Shown in pieces: positions 44,825 through 55,759 of a stretch of DNA of 64,000 nucleotides. Made by a program: the position numbers and the translations under genes. The notes beneath the pieces were generated by a model. It searched no databases, was not told the DNA's origin, and saw nothing but the letters and a program-made list of their open reading frames with translations. Each line of letters starts with the position of its first letter. Within the stretch, counting starts at the first letter, position 1. Origin of the DNA: Turbatrix aceti (Eukaryota; Nematoda; Chromadorea; Rhabditida; Panagrolaimidae); NCBI GenBank assembly GCA_963969345.1, contig OZ017768.1, positions 11,262,193-11,326,192 of the forward strand, in the 5' to 3' direction.

Positions 44825-46335
44825 TGAGCCCAGTATTTGTCCGCAGCGGAGAAAAGTAATGAAGTGTGCCGTCGCCATTAATCACTGCTCATGCCACCAT
44901 CACCTACATAACGGACCTCCATCAAATCCGATGCACTGGCCAGGTGAAGTGAAGGTAGCACCCGCTGGCTGGCCGGCTTGTGGCGGCGGTGATAGTGACG
45001 GAAAAAAATTAATCATCATTAAGCGTTGTCGGAAATAAATATAGGCCTTGCGGCCTTCTTGGCCCACAGGGCACCTGGATGATAAATATTGTCTCAAAGC
45101 ATCCATAATTTTTCAATGATACATACGATTCATTCTGGCGATACAAAGTTTTTACAGCGAACCAAAAATTCGTTGCGTCATGAAATAAATCTTTTTGATA
45201 TCAAAAATGCTGTTTGACAGATTCTTTGACTTCCCGCACAATCCCATCATTTTTCATTTGCCTCCTAAAATTTGTTTACAGCGATTAAGTTTTGTTGCGG
45301 ATTTTAACTTGCAAAATTTGGCCAATTTTAATAATCTACAATGTTATTTCGTTTATAAGAACATTTCTATTAAGTGTGAAAAAAAATGACAGCTGCATGT
45401 CTTCATCTTCCGTGATGCCTAAGGTGATGATAATGATGCTATGATGACTGGAGTGTCCAAACAAAAGCGAGTATATCATACGCGAATATTTCAAAGAAAA
45501 TCAAGCATTTGTCGTTGGTAACTGGTGAACAAAAAAAAAGTCAAACTCGTGGTTTTTGAGTAGTTTGTTAGCGGGTTTAATAAATATTTTAGCAATGACG
45601 TAACCAACAAAAAAATGCGCTTTTAAAATTGTGTTGTTGGTTTTCCTTTTTTTCTTTTTTAAAGCGGACAGAAATTTTTCAGACATTTTAGCAGGTGCTG
45701 CTAATAGGGAAAAATTCTGTAATTTTCTGTAGCATTTGATTTTTTTGTCGTAAACGGTAATTACCGTAACAAAATTTTGTAGGTGTGATGACTGTTCACG
45801 TAACGTTACAGTATTTTTTCAAAAAAATGCAACAAATTTTATTTTTGACAAATAACTAATTAAAAAACATGTTTTTTTATTTTATACCTCAAGAAAACTG
45901 TTTTTTATTCAATAAACACAATTAAGCACATTTTTGATTGCTCCAAGCCTAATTCTTTTCCTTCTTATTTCCAAGGTGTGAGGTGCATCATTTATTGCAG
46001 AACAACCCCTCAAAGTTATCAAAAAATGTGAAATATACATTTTTTACATTCAATCATTCTGTCTATCTCATGTCAGTTGTTATTTTTTGTCCTGACTTTT
46101 TTCAGGCTCCAATCGATCAGGGCCTGAAAATGAAAACGAACACATCAGGCATTTGGGCAAGATGGGGATCGACTGGACATGGGCGGAGCTAAGTGATCAT
46201 CCCCCTTTCTTCCTTTTTCCTCAAGCTTATCCCTTTCGATAGCCAGCCACACATCACACCGTCATCCCTATACTTGCTAGCCGTCAGGTGCCACGGGTGA
46301 AAAAAAAGAAAGAAAATTGTTGCTTTGCTCACGTC
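44825..46335. other. Intergenic before the cathepsin-like gene
   Basis: AT-rich with no convincing reading frame. GC-rich patch at about 44930-45000. The promoter of the peptidase gene should lie in the right part; TTTTTTCAG at about 46096-46105 is a possible 5' UTR splice acceptor. Confidence 0.5.
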
Positions 46336-48117
46336 ATGTCAACCCGGGACAAGAGTACGTCGCGCATCGTCTGCTGGCTGGGCATCGCTTGCCTGCTCGC
46401 GCTCATTGCCTTCGTCGTCTGGTACATATTCAGCGACGGAACACACGAAGAAGTCCACAACTACCTCTTTGAAGTCAGTCCTCTGCCGACCCATCCCGTG
46501 CCTGGCCATATCGATAAGTCATCTACCAATCCGGTAGAAGCAGAGCGAAAGGCGAGAAATCTGGTGGATAAAATTAATTCGCATCCAAATCGGACGTGGA
46601 AGGCTGAGGTCAATCCATATGCTGTTAGGTCAGTTTTCTTTTGACTTCGAATCAAAGCTTTTCTCTGTTTTAATTAAACACATTTAAAAAATTGAAAAAC
46701 TGATTTTTTATTGATTTATTTTTTTGTTGCCTGAAAGCGATTTTTTTGACACGTTAAAGCCAGATGACTGGTGTGAAGTGGACATGAAAGAACTTATTTT
46801 TTAGAAAAAAACCAAGTGATGCAAGACGCTTGGAGCAACAATTAAAAAAATGCTTAGCTTGCGTATAGCTACATTTTAGTGGTAATTAATGGAATTTATG
46901 TGGTCATCTAAATTCACAGATCATTGTCTTGCCAAAGGATTGGTTTGCAGGATTTTTTAGTTTTTTTACGTCATATTTTTTTCTCATAAATTTAAAATTA
47001 TCAATGTTTACGTAAACTTTTCGAAGTTCCATTTTTAGTGATTTAACTTTTTGCACTAATATAATTTTGCTCGCAATTTTTTTAATCAAAAATGCTTTTT
47101 TAGCCTAACTGCCGCGGACCAAGACGCTTTTGCCTACTCCAACGACAACATAGATCCAGAAATCCTTAAAGTCTTTCAGGAGATACAATCCATTTTACAG
47201 ACAGATCCTTTTACGGATTTGTACAACACACACCTGGCCAGACTCTTCAAACAACCTCTGGCCCCTGTTCCAGAGTCATTTGACGTCGCCGAGCGCTGGC
47301 CCGCGTGCACCAAATCCATCCTTCAAATCCACGACCAGGGCGGGTGTGGATCGTGCTGGGCTGTGGCAGCGGCAAGTCTCATTACGGATCGCATATGCAT
47401 TGCTACAAATGGTTACCAAAAGCGGGAGATATCTGCACAGGACTTGCTTGAATGCTGCTTTTTCTGCGGCAGCTGCAATGGAACACTCGATCCAGTGACA
47501 CCTTTTTTCTACTGGTATCAGCATGGAATCCATACGGCCGATTGTTATCCGTATACGATTGCCCGTGACTGCGGTTACCCGTGTATGCCGCAGACGTTCA
47601 TCAACCCACATGGCCTGGGCACTTGTCGGGGCAAGCCGCTCTGCAGGAGGCCCCGCGAACAGGCCAAGTACATCTACAAGATCGGCAGCTTGGCGAATGA
47701 TAAATCCCCCCAGAGAACACTAGCTGACGTCTATGCGGATAAGTTTGAGGGTCCAATCGACGTGGAAGTGCTTCTCAAGAGAGATATCTTGGCACATGGA
47801 CCTGCCGTGCTGTGCTTCAATGTCTTCGAGGGATTTATGCACTATCAATCTGGTTTGTTCATTTTTAATGTTCTTGCGCATTTATTTTTTATTTTTTAGG
47901 AGTCTACAGCATTTTGGCTGATGCCGCTGGCAGCCACATTTACGACCACTGCGTGAAGATTGTTGGGTGGGGTCAGGATGCTTTGACAGGGCGCAGGTAT
48001 CTTAAGGCCAACAACAGCTGGTCCACTCACTGGGCTATCAATGGCACGTTTCTCATCGATATTGGTATGCTACGTGTCATGCGCAGTGACCTCTATGCCG
48101 GTATTCCGCGTCTCTAA
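46336..48117 (+). CDS. Membrane-anchored cathepsin B-like cysteine peptidase, 3 exons, about 419 aa
   Basis: Exons 46336-46628, 47104-47852, 47900-48117 (phases 2, 1). Papain family C1. Catalytic Cys in DQGGCGSCWAVAA with the oxyanion Gln just before it, catalytic His in DHCVKIVGWG, Asn in NNSWSTHWAINGTF; the last is the cathepsin B form. The region rich in Cys (CCFFCGSCNG ... CGYPCMPQ) replaces the usual occluding-loop sequence, and a paired His is not evident, so endopeptidase use is possible. Instead of a cleavable signal peptide there is an N-terminal cytosolic stub and a single membrane helix (IVCWLGIACLLALIAFVVW), giving a type II orientation with the enzyme outside or in the lumen. The propeptide is residues about 45-170. 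Broken relative at 44180. Confidence 0.9.
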
Positions 48118-48358
48118 TCGATCTGGTCCAAGTCGTTTTTTCTAAAAATTTAATTTTTTTTGGAATCGATCTCAAGGTTTTCTCTCTTTCTCGCATTTTA
48201 GCCATTTTTTTATTGCAATTTGCCTTTCATTATTTTTATTTACATGGTATTTTACGTATACGTGCACACAGTGAAAAAGATTAATAAAAAAAAATTGTAT
48301 GGTAGAAAATTTATTTATGAGAAAAACAATTGGAAACTATAAATTTCGTATCGAGACG
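48118..48358. other. 3' flank of the cathepsin-like gene
   Basis: AT-rich, with AATAAA-like signals near 48281-48290. No gene. Confidence 0.5.
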
Positions 48359-48684
48359 AAGGCATAAAATCCGGCCTGCTGATCGCCGAGCGGCCGGTCG
48401 GAAAAGCCGAAAGAATATTTTCAGGTCATTTTTTCGGACATTTTGTGTTGCATTCATCAATATTTTTTTACTTTTTACCATAAGTAAATGATTAGTACCC
48501 CTATTTTTACAGTATTTGGTTTTTTTGAACAAAAATTTCTTCAGAATTTGATTAAAATTTCAAAAAATGACCCCTAAAAAAATGTTCGAAATTAGACGGT
48601 CGGGCAGCGGCCGGCCGCGGTCTGAAAATTTAGGCCGGCCGCAAGCCGGCCAGCGGCCTGATTTTGAGCCTGGTTTTATGCCTT
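48359..48684. repeat. Putative inverted-repeat element with CCGGCC-rich ends
   Basis: Left end AAGGCATAAAATC and right end GGTTTTATGCCTT are inverted repeats (12 of 13). Just inside each end are GC-rich blocks (GCGGCCGGTCGG and GGCCGGCCGCAAGCCGGCC). No target duplication seen. The layout recalls the GC-ended repeat at 4190. Confidence 0.5.
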
Positions 48685-48987
48685 AGTCAACATTAACAAC
48701 TCCATGAAGCTGTTAATATTTTGTTTCGTTAATGTCATAATTACACCTCGCGTCTAGGTTTAAAGATTGCAGATCGTCGATTAGCTAGCTATGTGAGTGA
48801 AATGCGCGAGGGTGGTAGTGATTGTATGCTAACTACACGTTCAAGTGCGTACAATAATATTATTTTTTGACCATACACTTGTACACTTGACGAGCACTAG
48901 CCGCTGGTTGGGCTGTGTCTGCGCTGCTTTTTGTATACAACTATACGACACAGACTGGGATAAAAACAAAGAAAGTGCCGATTTTTT

Positions 48988-49197
48988 ATGAGTAGTCACA
49001 TTTTGCGCGTATTGCTACTAGTCAGTGTCGGCATTTGTGCTTGCTTTGAGGAAAATCAAAAACAACGAGGCATAATTTGTAGTTGTGGGCAAACAGTTGT
49101 TGTGCTTTGCGCGCCACAACCAACTTTGCGGCCAGCGAGACTTGCCATCCTGACAGCAGGGAATAATTCGTCATATTCAACCGAACTACACGAATAA
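48988..49197 (+). CDS. Possible small secreted peptide, 69 aa
   Basis: ATG start, hydrophobic N-terminus (ILRVLLLVSVGICAC), then a short polar tail with CSC and several Cys. An upstream GGATAAAAAC could be a weak TATA. No family recognised; the length is within what chance can produce in this window. Confidence 0.25.
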   Translation: MSSHILRVLLLVSVGICACFEENQKQRGIICSCGQTVVVLCAPQPTLRPARLAILTAGNNSSYSTELHE

Positions 49198-49574
49198 ATG
49201 ACCAAAACAATATCTCGTTTCGTTTAGAGGAAAGGATTCCCAGGTGTACACTGCAAGTATGTATTATAAATATACATGTCAGGTTGACAGTTAGAGCGGA
49301 TTAACCTTTTTTTGCCCGACCGATGCAAAGGCCACAACTGCGCCTGTAATTTTTCAGGATGAACAACGAACAACAAGTGTCTCCCAACAAATTAAAACGT
49401 CATTAGATGAATGTGGTGTTCTGCGGCATACTGAAAACATTTTTATAATGTACTCGAAATGATTAATGAGTATGTAGTGGTGTCTGCGTATCAAATACGC
49501 ATCGTTAAGTAACTATTGCTTTGACCTCGAAAACTTTGACACAAAACAAAATTTGTGAACAATTTTTAAATTAA

Positions 49575-49650
49575 GATAACAAACAATAATTTAAATGTTT
49601 GTTATTAAAAAAACAAACATTTAAATTTAAATTATTTAAATGTTTGTTAA
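49575..49650. repeat. AT-rich cruciform-like repeat
   Basis: ATTTAAATGTTTGTTA occurs twice in direct orientation with the inverse AACAAACATTTAAAT between them, so the tract can fold into alternative hairpins. Confidence 0.6.
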
Positions 49651-51008
49651 TAAAAAATAAACATCTAAAAAAACCCTCACGCTCGGTATTTTTTATTTGA
49701 TTTCTAATTTTTTTTTATTGGAAATCTGATTGTTTTCAATTTCTTGATTAGTCGAGTGATCATGAGTAGACATTCTTTTAAGTATAAAAATTCACATTTT
49801 TTATCAAAACAAATCTGATTTCTGGTGCAAAATAAAATATTTTTTGGTAATCAGATTTTGCTTGCAAAAAAGCGAGTAATTGTGAGGCAAGAAACACAGA
49901 AGCAAAGTTTACGATCAGACACATTTCCGGATTGTTCAGAACTGGTACATTCACTGTAGCAGTTGTTTTTCCATCAAACGACAAACAAATACAAAAGACA
50001 TTCAGCCCCTAATAATCCGATTTCTGACCTTTCAATTCTCCGATTTTCTTCGTCGATTTTTAAAAAATTGAAATTATCCTCGACAAATACTTGTTTTCCT
50101 TTTTTTGTAACCCTTCGTCTCCGTTGTCTATCCCGTCTAATCCATTGTTCAAAAAAAGGAAACTTCATCTCCTTCTAGTTCCCTTGTTGAATCAAATCCG
50201 GTAAAAACAAGAAATCAGACAGAATGAGTGACTCTGATTCAGGAGTGGTCATCTCACCTCTTTGTCCGGATGACGTGTCCAAAAGAGGAAGAGTCATGAT
50301 TCCTTTCATTTTTTTTCCATTTCGGATGACAAATGTGTACTTAAAAACTTTGTCCTGACGATAATGATACTCGAAAATGTGTCGTCTTCGCCGGAAAGTC
50401 TGGAGAGATGACTCTCAAGTGGGCCAGGGTAGGGTCTGGGTCCAGGATGGCCAATCATGCTCCTCCGGCCCCTGACCATAGACAGGACCAAGCAAAATCG
50501 CTTAATCATGATTGTTGTGCTGTCTCAAATAATTTTAAGCTACGCAAATAGAAAAAATGCGCAACAAATGTCCACAAGCCCAGCTTGAAGGCTCATCGCC
50601 CGGAGCAAGCACCTATGATGACTAAAACAAGACACACACATATTCACTTGGCTCATCCAAATCCAAAAATACAACGCTCAGGTCGCTCACTCAACTGGAC
50701 ATTTTTTTCCATACACCTGTCCGTTGCCAACGGCTAGCGAGAGAAGAGAGAGAAGAGTGGAGTGTCCCCCTCTCCCGCAAGCAAGCGTTCGGGGTTGGCT
50801 GCGAGCGCCCGCGCGCGCGCACACCACCTTTCTCCCGTTCATGACCCTTCCCATTGACTCTCGACCGCGCCCCACAAGACTTGCTCTCACATAAAAGGCT
50901 CTGGACCGCAGACACTGACAATTTAGTGTCGTGTATCTCCCCTTGTCTTGTCGACTCCAGATAGACCTCATTTTTGTATTTTTCTGTATTGTCCTTTTTT
51001 TGGTACCC

Positions 51009-52131
51009 ATGACATCCGCTTACGTTTACCTGCTGCTAGCGGTCGTGGCACCGGTTATTGTGGCCCAGTTTGCGGCGCCTGAGGAATTCGGTGAAGCCAC
51101 ACCGGATTCTGCTGAGGATCTCTCACTTCCTACGCCACGGGGCAACGTGCGACTACGATGCACGGATCACCACCTCAAGCTCTACCATAACGCTACGACG
51201 TGTCACGACGTTCGATCCACCGAGTCGTGTCGCATGATCTTCCCTCAGGCGCTCTCAACCAACCCGGCCAACCGGGATCCCAAGTGCGATGACCCCCTCA
51301 TGGAAGATATCTCCAACCAGTGCCGCAAGACCTGTGGCATTTGCTGCGAGGATCCCAACTACAGCTGCCTCAATGACAACAGTATGTCGTTGTTTTACTG
51401 TCTTGGTTATTTTCTATTTCTCATTTTTAGCCGGAATTGTCAACTGCGAACAAAACATGGAAAAGTGTGGTCAAAAGGAATTCGCACCCATGATGATCAA
51501 GTACTGCCCAGCTACTTGTGGTCTCTGCCTCGCCCGCAAGTGCCGCGATCAGCTCGAAGACTGCGGAGCGATGAAAACCCTCTGTAACAACGATTTGTAC
51601 GCTGTTTTTATGGAGCACCAGTGCGCCCGGACGTGTGGCAAGTGTGTCTTGCCTAAGGGCGTCGAAGAGGTCACCAGCGGCGAGGAGCCCGAATCTGAGG
51701 AAGAAGAGAAGGAATCCTCAGTCGAGCTGCCTCCCCTTCCCCCGCCGTCTTCGTCCAAGAAGTGCGTGGATCTCATGAAGCACTGCGCGAAGAACAAGAA
51801 GTTCTGCAATCACCCTGCCTACGAAGAGATGATGACCAAAAACTGCGCCAAGACCTGTGGCAAGTGTGACGTCTTTGAATCTGGATTCTCATCCTCGTCT
51901 TCAAGCAAAAAATCGTCATCTTCCGGCCTGACAGGTGCTTCATCTTCCCGTGGACGAGGAGGCCTGACCAACCGTCGTACCGGACAACTCGGAGGTAGTC
52001 GCCGACTTGCCGAGTGCAAGGATAAGTACGAATACTGCCGTTCGTGGGCGAAGAATGGTTTCTGTGATTCACCCGAATACTCCGAAGACTACAAGCGGGA
52101 GACGTGTGCCAAGTCGTGCGAGCTATGCTGA
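51009..52131 (+). CDS. Secreted multi-ShKT-domain protein, 2 exons, about 357 aa
   Basis: Exons 51009-51381 and 51431-52131 (phase 1). Signal peptide MTSAYVYLLLAVVAPVIVAQ. Four clear six-Cys ShKT modules follow: one spanning the exon junction and ending YCPATCGLC, then KCRDQLEDC ... CARTCGKC, KCVDLMKHC ... CAKTCGKC, and ECKDKYEYC ... CAKSCELC at the C-terminus; a fifth, irregular one precedes them (ending CRKTCGIC). An acidic linker (EEPESEEEEKE) and a Ser/Arg-rich linker separate modules 2-3 and 3-4. ShKT domains are very common in nematode extracellular proteins; nothing here implies a toxin. Probably a cuticle, matrix or immune-surface protein. Start chosen as the ATG heading the signal peptide. 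Confidence 0.9.
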
Positions 52132-54152
52132 ATGGAATCCCCAGTTTCTTGACGTTGTTCCAGCCATGACACATTCCCCTTCCGGAATCCATCTCCCCTA
52201 CAGATGCCCGTCCACCTGCCCTGTCCCTCTGACGAGTCATGTCAGCCATGTCTCCTCTTTTTTGGTCCTCCTCGATAACAGCTCCAATCCTTGGTTACAT
52301 AATTTATTTTTAACTTATTTGATTTTTTTGACGTTGTTCAATAGATAAAGCTGGCCAAATGCTCAGTCATGTACTATGTTTTGGTACTCAAATAGCCTGG
52401 GGCGGAGGAGAGATCCTTTTTGGGAACAGGGGGTTACGATGGGTTAATCTACCTAGCTGCGCTGATGTGTGGAGCAAAAGCAGAAGTGCCTCGGTGCGAG
52501 GAGATCTAAACAAACAAAAAACCGTTCTGAATGTTCCATCATTCGGACCCTGACGGGAAGGGACGCTAATGACGATTATGCAAGAATTCAAGGGGTCAAG
52601 ACTGGCGGCGGCGAATGGTGGCGGGGACTGAGAGCTAGCAACGACCCCCGCTTGCTTGCCCGTCGATCAACCCTTGATACTTTTTTATCCGCTTTTGTCC
52701 ATTGTTTTGTAGTAAAATCTGTGAGTTAAATTCCTTTTGCGTCAAGAAGAAGCACTTTTCGAGTAAAGTAGATAGCAAACACTTTTCTTCTTCTGTGCTT
52801 GGCTTGATGGGGGTCTGCTGAGCAGTAGATCTTTTTGTTTAAGGACTCTGAACTCTCGTCTTTCAGACGGTGGTGACTCCAGACTCATTTATCAAGAATT
52901 GAGTTTATTCCTTCTAAAAGAACAAAAACTATGGAACAGAGAATGCATTTAATAGAAGCGGACACAAATGCGAACAGGGAAATGTGTTTTCAACTTTGGT
53001 GGACACTGAAACCGAAGCAAAAAAAGCTAAACATGATCCCGTCATAATTCTGGCAACTAACCAAAAAATATTTTTTACTTTTTTAAATATTTTGACTTTT
53101 TTTATTTTTTTTATTTGTGCCATAAAAGCAATAAAATTTGCTGCAAACGGAAACACACGAACCGATAATATTGACATTTCTAAACGAATAAAAAAAATCT
53201 AAAACTCGATCATGGCGTATCGATCGGTCCCTTATTTGTCCGCAAAAACAACCTATTGTGCTTCCTTCATTTGACCCTGTTCTCACAACAACATGTTATT
53301 ATTCAATCTGACCCACCGATATTTCCCCTGAAAAAAAAGACAAACAAACTGTTTTTTCATTTTCTCGAATTTCAGAAATCCGGATTCTTTTAAATATTTT
53401 TTTTGGAAAACCTTGCAACCTCTGATACATTTTCTGAAGTCAAAGGTTGCGGTCAAATCATGCAGAATTCTCGGATATGGTCAACAATGATCAGAATCAG
53501 AGTCAGTTCGTCATTCAATCAGACCCCCTCCTCTGTCTTCAAAGGGAAAGAAACGTTGGAAAAGGATTTTTTGCTTCAATAATTCCATCGGTCTACGAAG
53601 AATGACCAAAGAAATCTGCAGAAATTATTTTTTAGACTTGAAAATCTCAATATATATATACACAGTAAAATATTTTTGTGCCGGAGGATTTGTTGATACG
53701 ATAAATTATTCAATTCAATTCAAATTTAGTTTCTATTCCAAAAAAATCAGCGTGAGGAATCTGATATACATATACGAAGCTTGTGATATTAAATCAGACT
53801 CGGGAAACTTCAAAAACCTTAACTCCCGCAATATTTAAAAAAAAAATAGAACCTAAAGATATTTTTTTAATGATTTTTTCATCGTTGCTAAACATGTAAA
53901 ATTGACGAAATTCTGATGCGGGACAGGATCCGACAGGGTTCATCAGGTTTGAAGGGTTCATCATTTCATCAGGTTTGATAACGGATGAAATGTTTCGATT
54001 TTTTGCGGAGAAACGACATTTTTTTGCAAATAATTTTTCGTGTTACGGCATGGTAATGCTAATTCTTTCTCCCTTTAACAATAACCAATCAATCGCCGTT
54101 CATTCATTTATTATTTCACTGTTTGACACATCTTCTGGATTTTCAATCAACC
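52132..54152. other. Intergenic between the ShKT and CKS genes
   Basis: No convincing gene. Includes an AT-rich part near 53000-53900 with a TATATATATACAC tract at about 53650. TTTCAATCAACC immediately before 54153 is the likely CKS 5' UTR end. Confidence 0.5.
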
Positions 54153-54553
54153 ATGGCTGAAGTGAGTCAGAGACTTGTGCCCGCACATGGAGGTGCAGGT
54201 GCTGGTGGCAATGAAAAGAAGAAGATCCCTCTGGAGGCGCCATCTTCATCTTCCGGGGAGCGTATGAAGCTGCACCCACTCAAGCCAGAAGAATACTACT
54301 ACTCTGACGTCTATTCTGACGACTTGTATGACTATCGGTTGGTTTCCCCATGCTTCAATGTTTTTTGCAATGCTTTTTTAGCCACGTTACCCCAAGCAAG
54401 CACAAAAACAAGTTTCATCTCACGCGACTTCTCACGGAAGCAGAATGGCGTCACATTGGAATCACAATGTCCCCCGGCTGGGAGCATTTCATGATTCACG
54501 GCCCGGAGCGGTACATTTTCGTCTTCAGACGACCCCGTCGTCAATCTGCTTAA
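54153..54553 (+). CDS. cks-1: Cyclin-dependent kinase regulatory subunit (CKS), 2 exons, 118 aa
   Basis: Exons 54153-54337 and 54382-54553 (phase 2). CKS proteins bind CDK1 and phospho-Thr sites to drive multisite phosphorylation. Family signature: YYYSDVYSDDLYDYRHV, LTEAEWRHIGITMSPGWEHFMIH, then FVFRRP. Two differences are clear. The beta-hinge, normally HxPEPH, reads HGPERY, and a roughly 45-residue Gly/Lys/Ser-rich N-terminal extension precedes the usual start. The canonical phosphate-binding Arg (DYR) and Trp (GWEH) are kept. A divergent second CKS is possible. Confidence 0.9.
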
Positions 54554-55759
54554 AATTTTACTGCGGTGAAAAAAAAGTTGCTTGTCTGTGTGTATTTGTG
54601 TTGTTTCGAGGAAAAGCATGGATGAATCACGGAGGCTCACTCACCTGCCAGAGGGCTCTGCAGGCCGGGCCCGGCAGGGCGTAAAAGGAAGAGAAGAAGG
54701 AAGGAAAGAGTCCAGAGCAAACATGTGCACCCAGTCCCTATCACACACGTATGCGTTGTCTTCGTCGTCCTTTTCGTTTTCGTCCTCCTTCTAGCACCTG
54801 CCACTTTCAGGATCGACGGGCTTGGGTAAACAATTGATTGTGTCTGCGGGGTGGAAGTCGTATCCATTCATGGCCAAGACAACTATCTTTTTTTTACCGC
54901 GCCAGGGATGAAGCGGCGTTGCGCCCCCCCCCCCCACCCCTGTCACGTCATCGTACGCATCGGGAAAAGTCACTGATAGCGAAGTGGCAGAAAATTGACT
55001 GCTTGTATTCTTATGCAATGGGGGAAAGCAAAACACGGGGACGAAAAGTGATAGTCCCTCGTCGTCGTCTTCTTCGTCTTCGTCGTGATTGACGCACAAA
55101 TCGACTCTGTTTTGTCCATTGTCATACAACTTCACGCAACGCGCCACGATGCTTGCATCTTATTTACTTGTCCGTGTCCATAATGCTTGTTGTGTCGTAT
55201 ACGCGTGTTATCAAATAATTATACCCAATAGGAGTTTTTTAATGCACTGAAAGCTGTCTAAATTGGTACCCTTTCAGAGTTTTTGTTGACTTTTTTGTTT
55301 GTACCTAAATTATAAAAACAGTCATGAAAAATTTTACGTTATGGTATAATCGATTACAATGGTATGACCGTCCAAATTTCTTAAATTGAATGTGTCGTAA
55401 CATTAAGCTTTTTTCCTCATAAATATGCAGATAGAAGCTTTGTAATCTGCAAACTGATTATTTTTGCTTTGTTAAAAAATGTCGTTAACGTAATTATTTT
55501 TTTTTATTTTTTGATATCCAAAAAATCTTAATTCTATTTTTTTTTCCAAAAATCGATTCCTATATCAAAACTTTTTTACCGTCGACTATCAGTCACACGC
55601 CTCAATCGTCATTCTTTATCCCATTTTCCAATTCAAAAAAATTAATCAAACATTTGCGTCTTCCCAAAAGCCTAAACGTGCATATCCCCTTCATCCAATT
55701 CACAAAAAAAGTAATCATCCATCTCAAATTTCAGCACTGCCAAAACCTTAACCGTCAAC
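54554..55759. other. Intergenic before the intronless GTPase
   Basis: A minus-strand frame at 54791-55147 (118 codons, no ATG start) contains acidic and Gly runs, one of them over a C9 tract; coding status doubtful. TTTCAG at 55730-55735, 25 bases before the next ATG, is a possible spliced-leader acceptor. Confidence 0.5.

Larger units (their letters stand above)
48685..51008. other. Intergenic before the ShKT gene
   Basis: Mostly AT-rich. A 69-codon frame at 48988-49197 (+) begins MSSHILRVLLLVSVGICACF like a signal peptide but has no homologue I recognise and is listed separately at low confidence. 49575-49650 is a palindrome-rich AT tract. About 50700-50900 is GC-rich with a CGCGCGCG run; ACATAAAAGG at 50890 is a possible TATA element for the ShKT gene. 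Confidence 0.5.

Noticed and set aside
51009..52131. Reading the ShKT protein as a venom-type toxin
   Set aside because: ShKT modules are widespread in nematode extracellular proteins; multidomain layout with acidic linkers gives no support for a toxin.
54791..55147. 118-codon minus-strand frame with acidic run
   Set aside because: No ATG at its start, low complexity, crosses a C9 tract, and no recognised domain.
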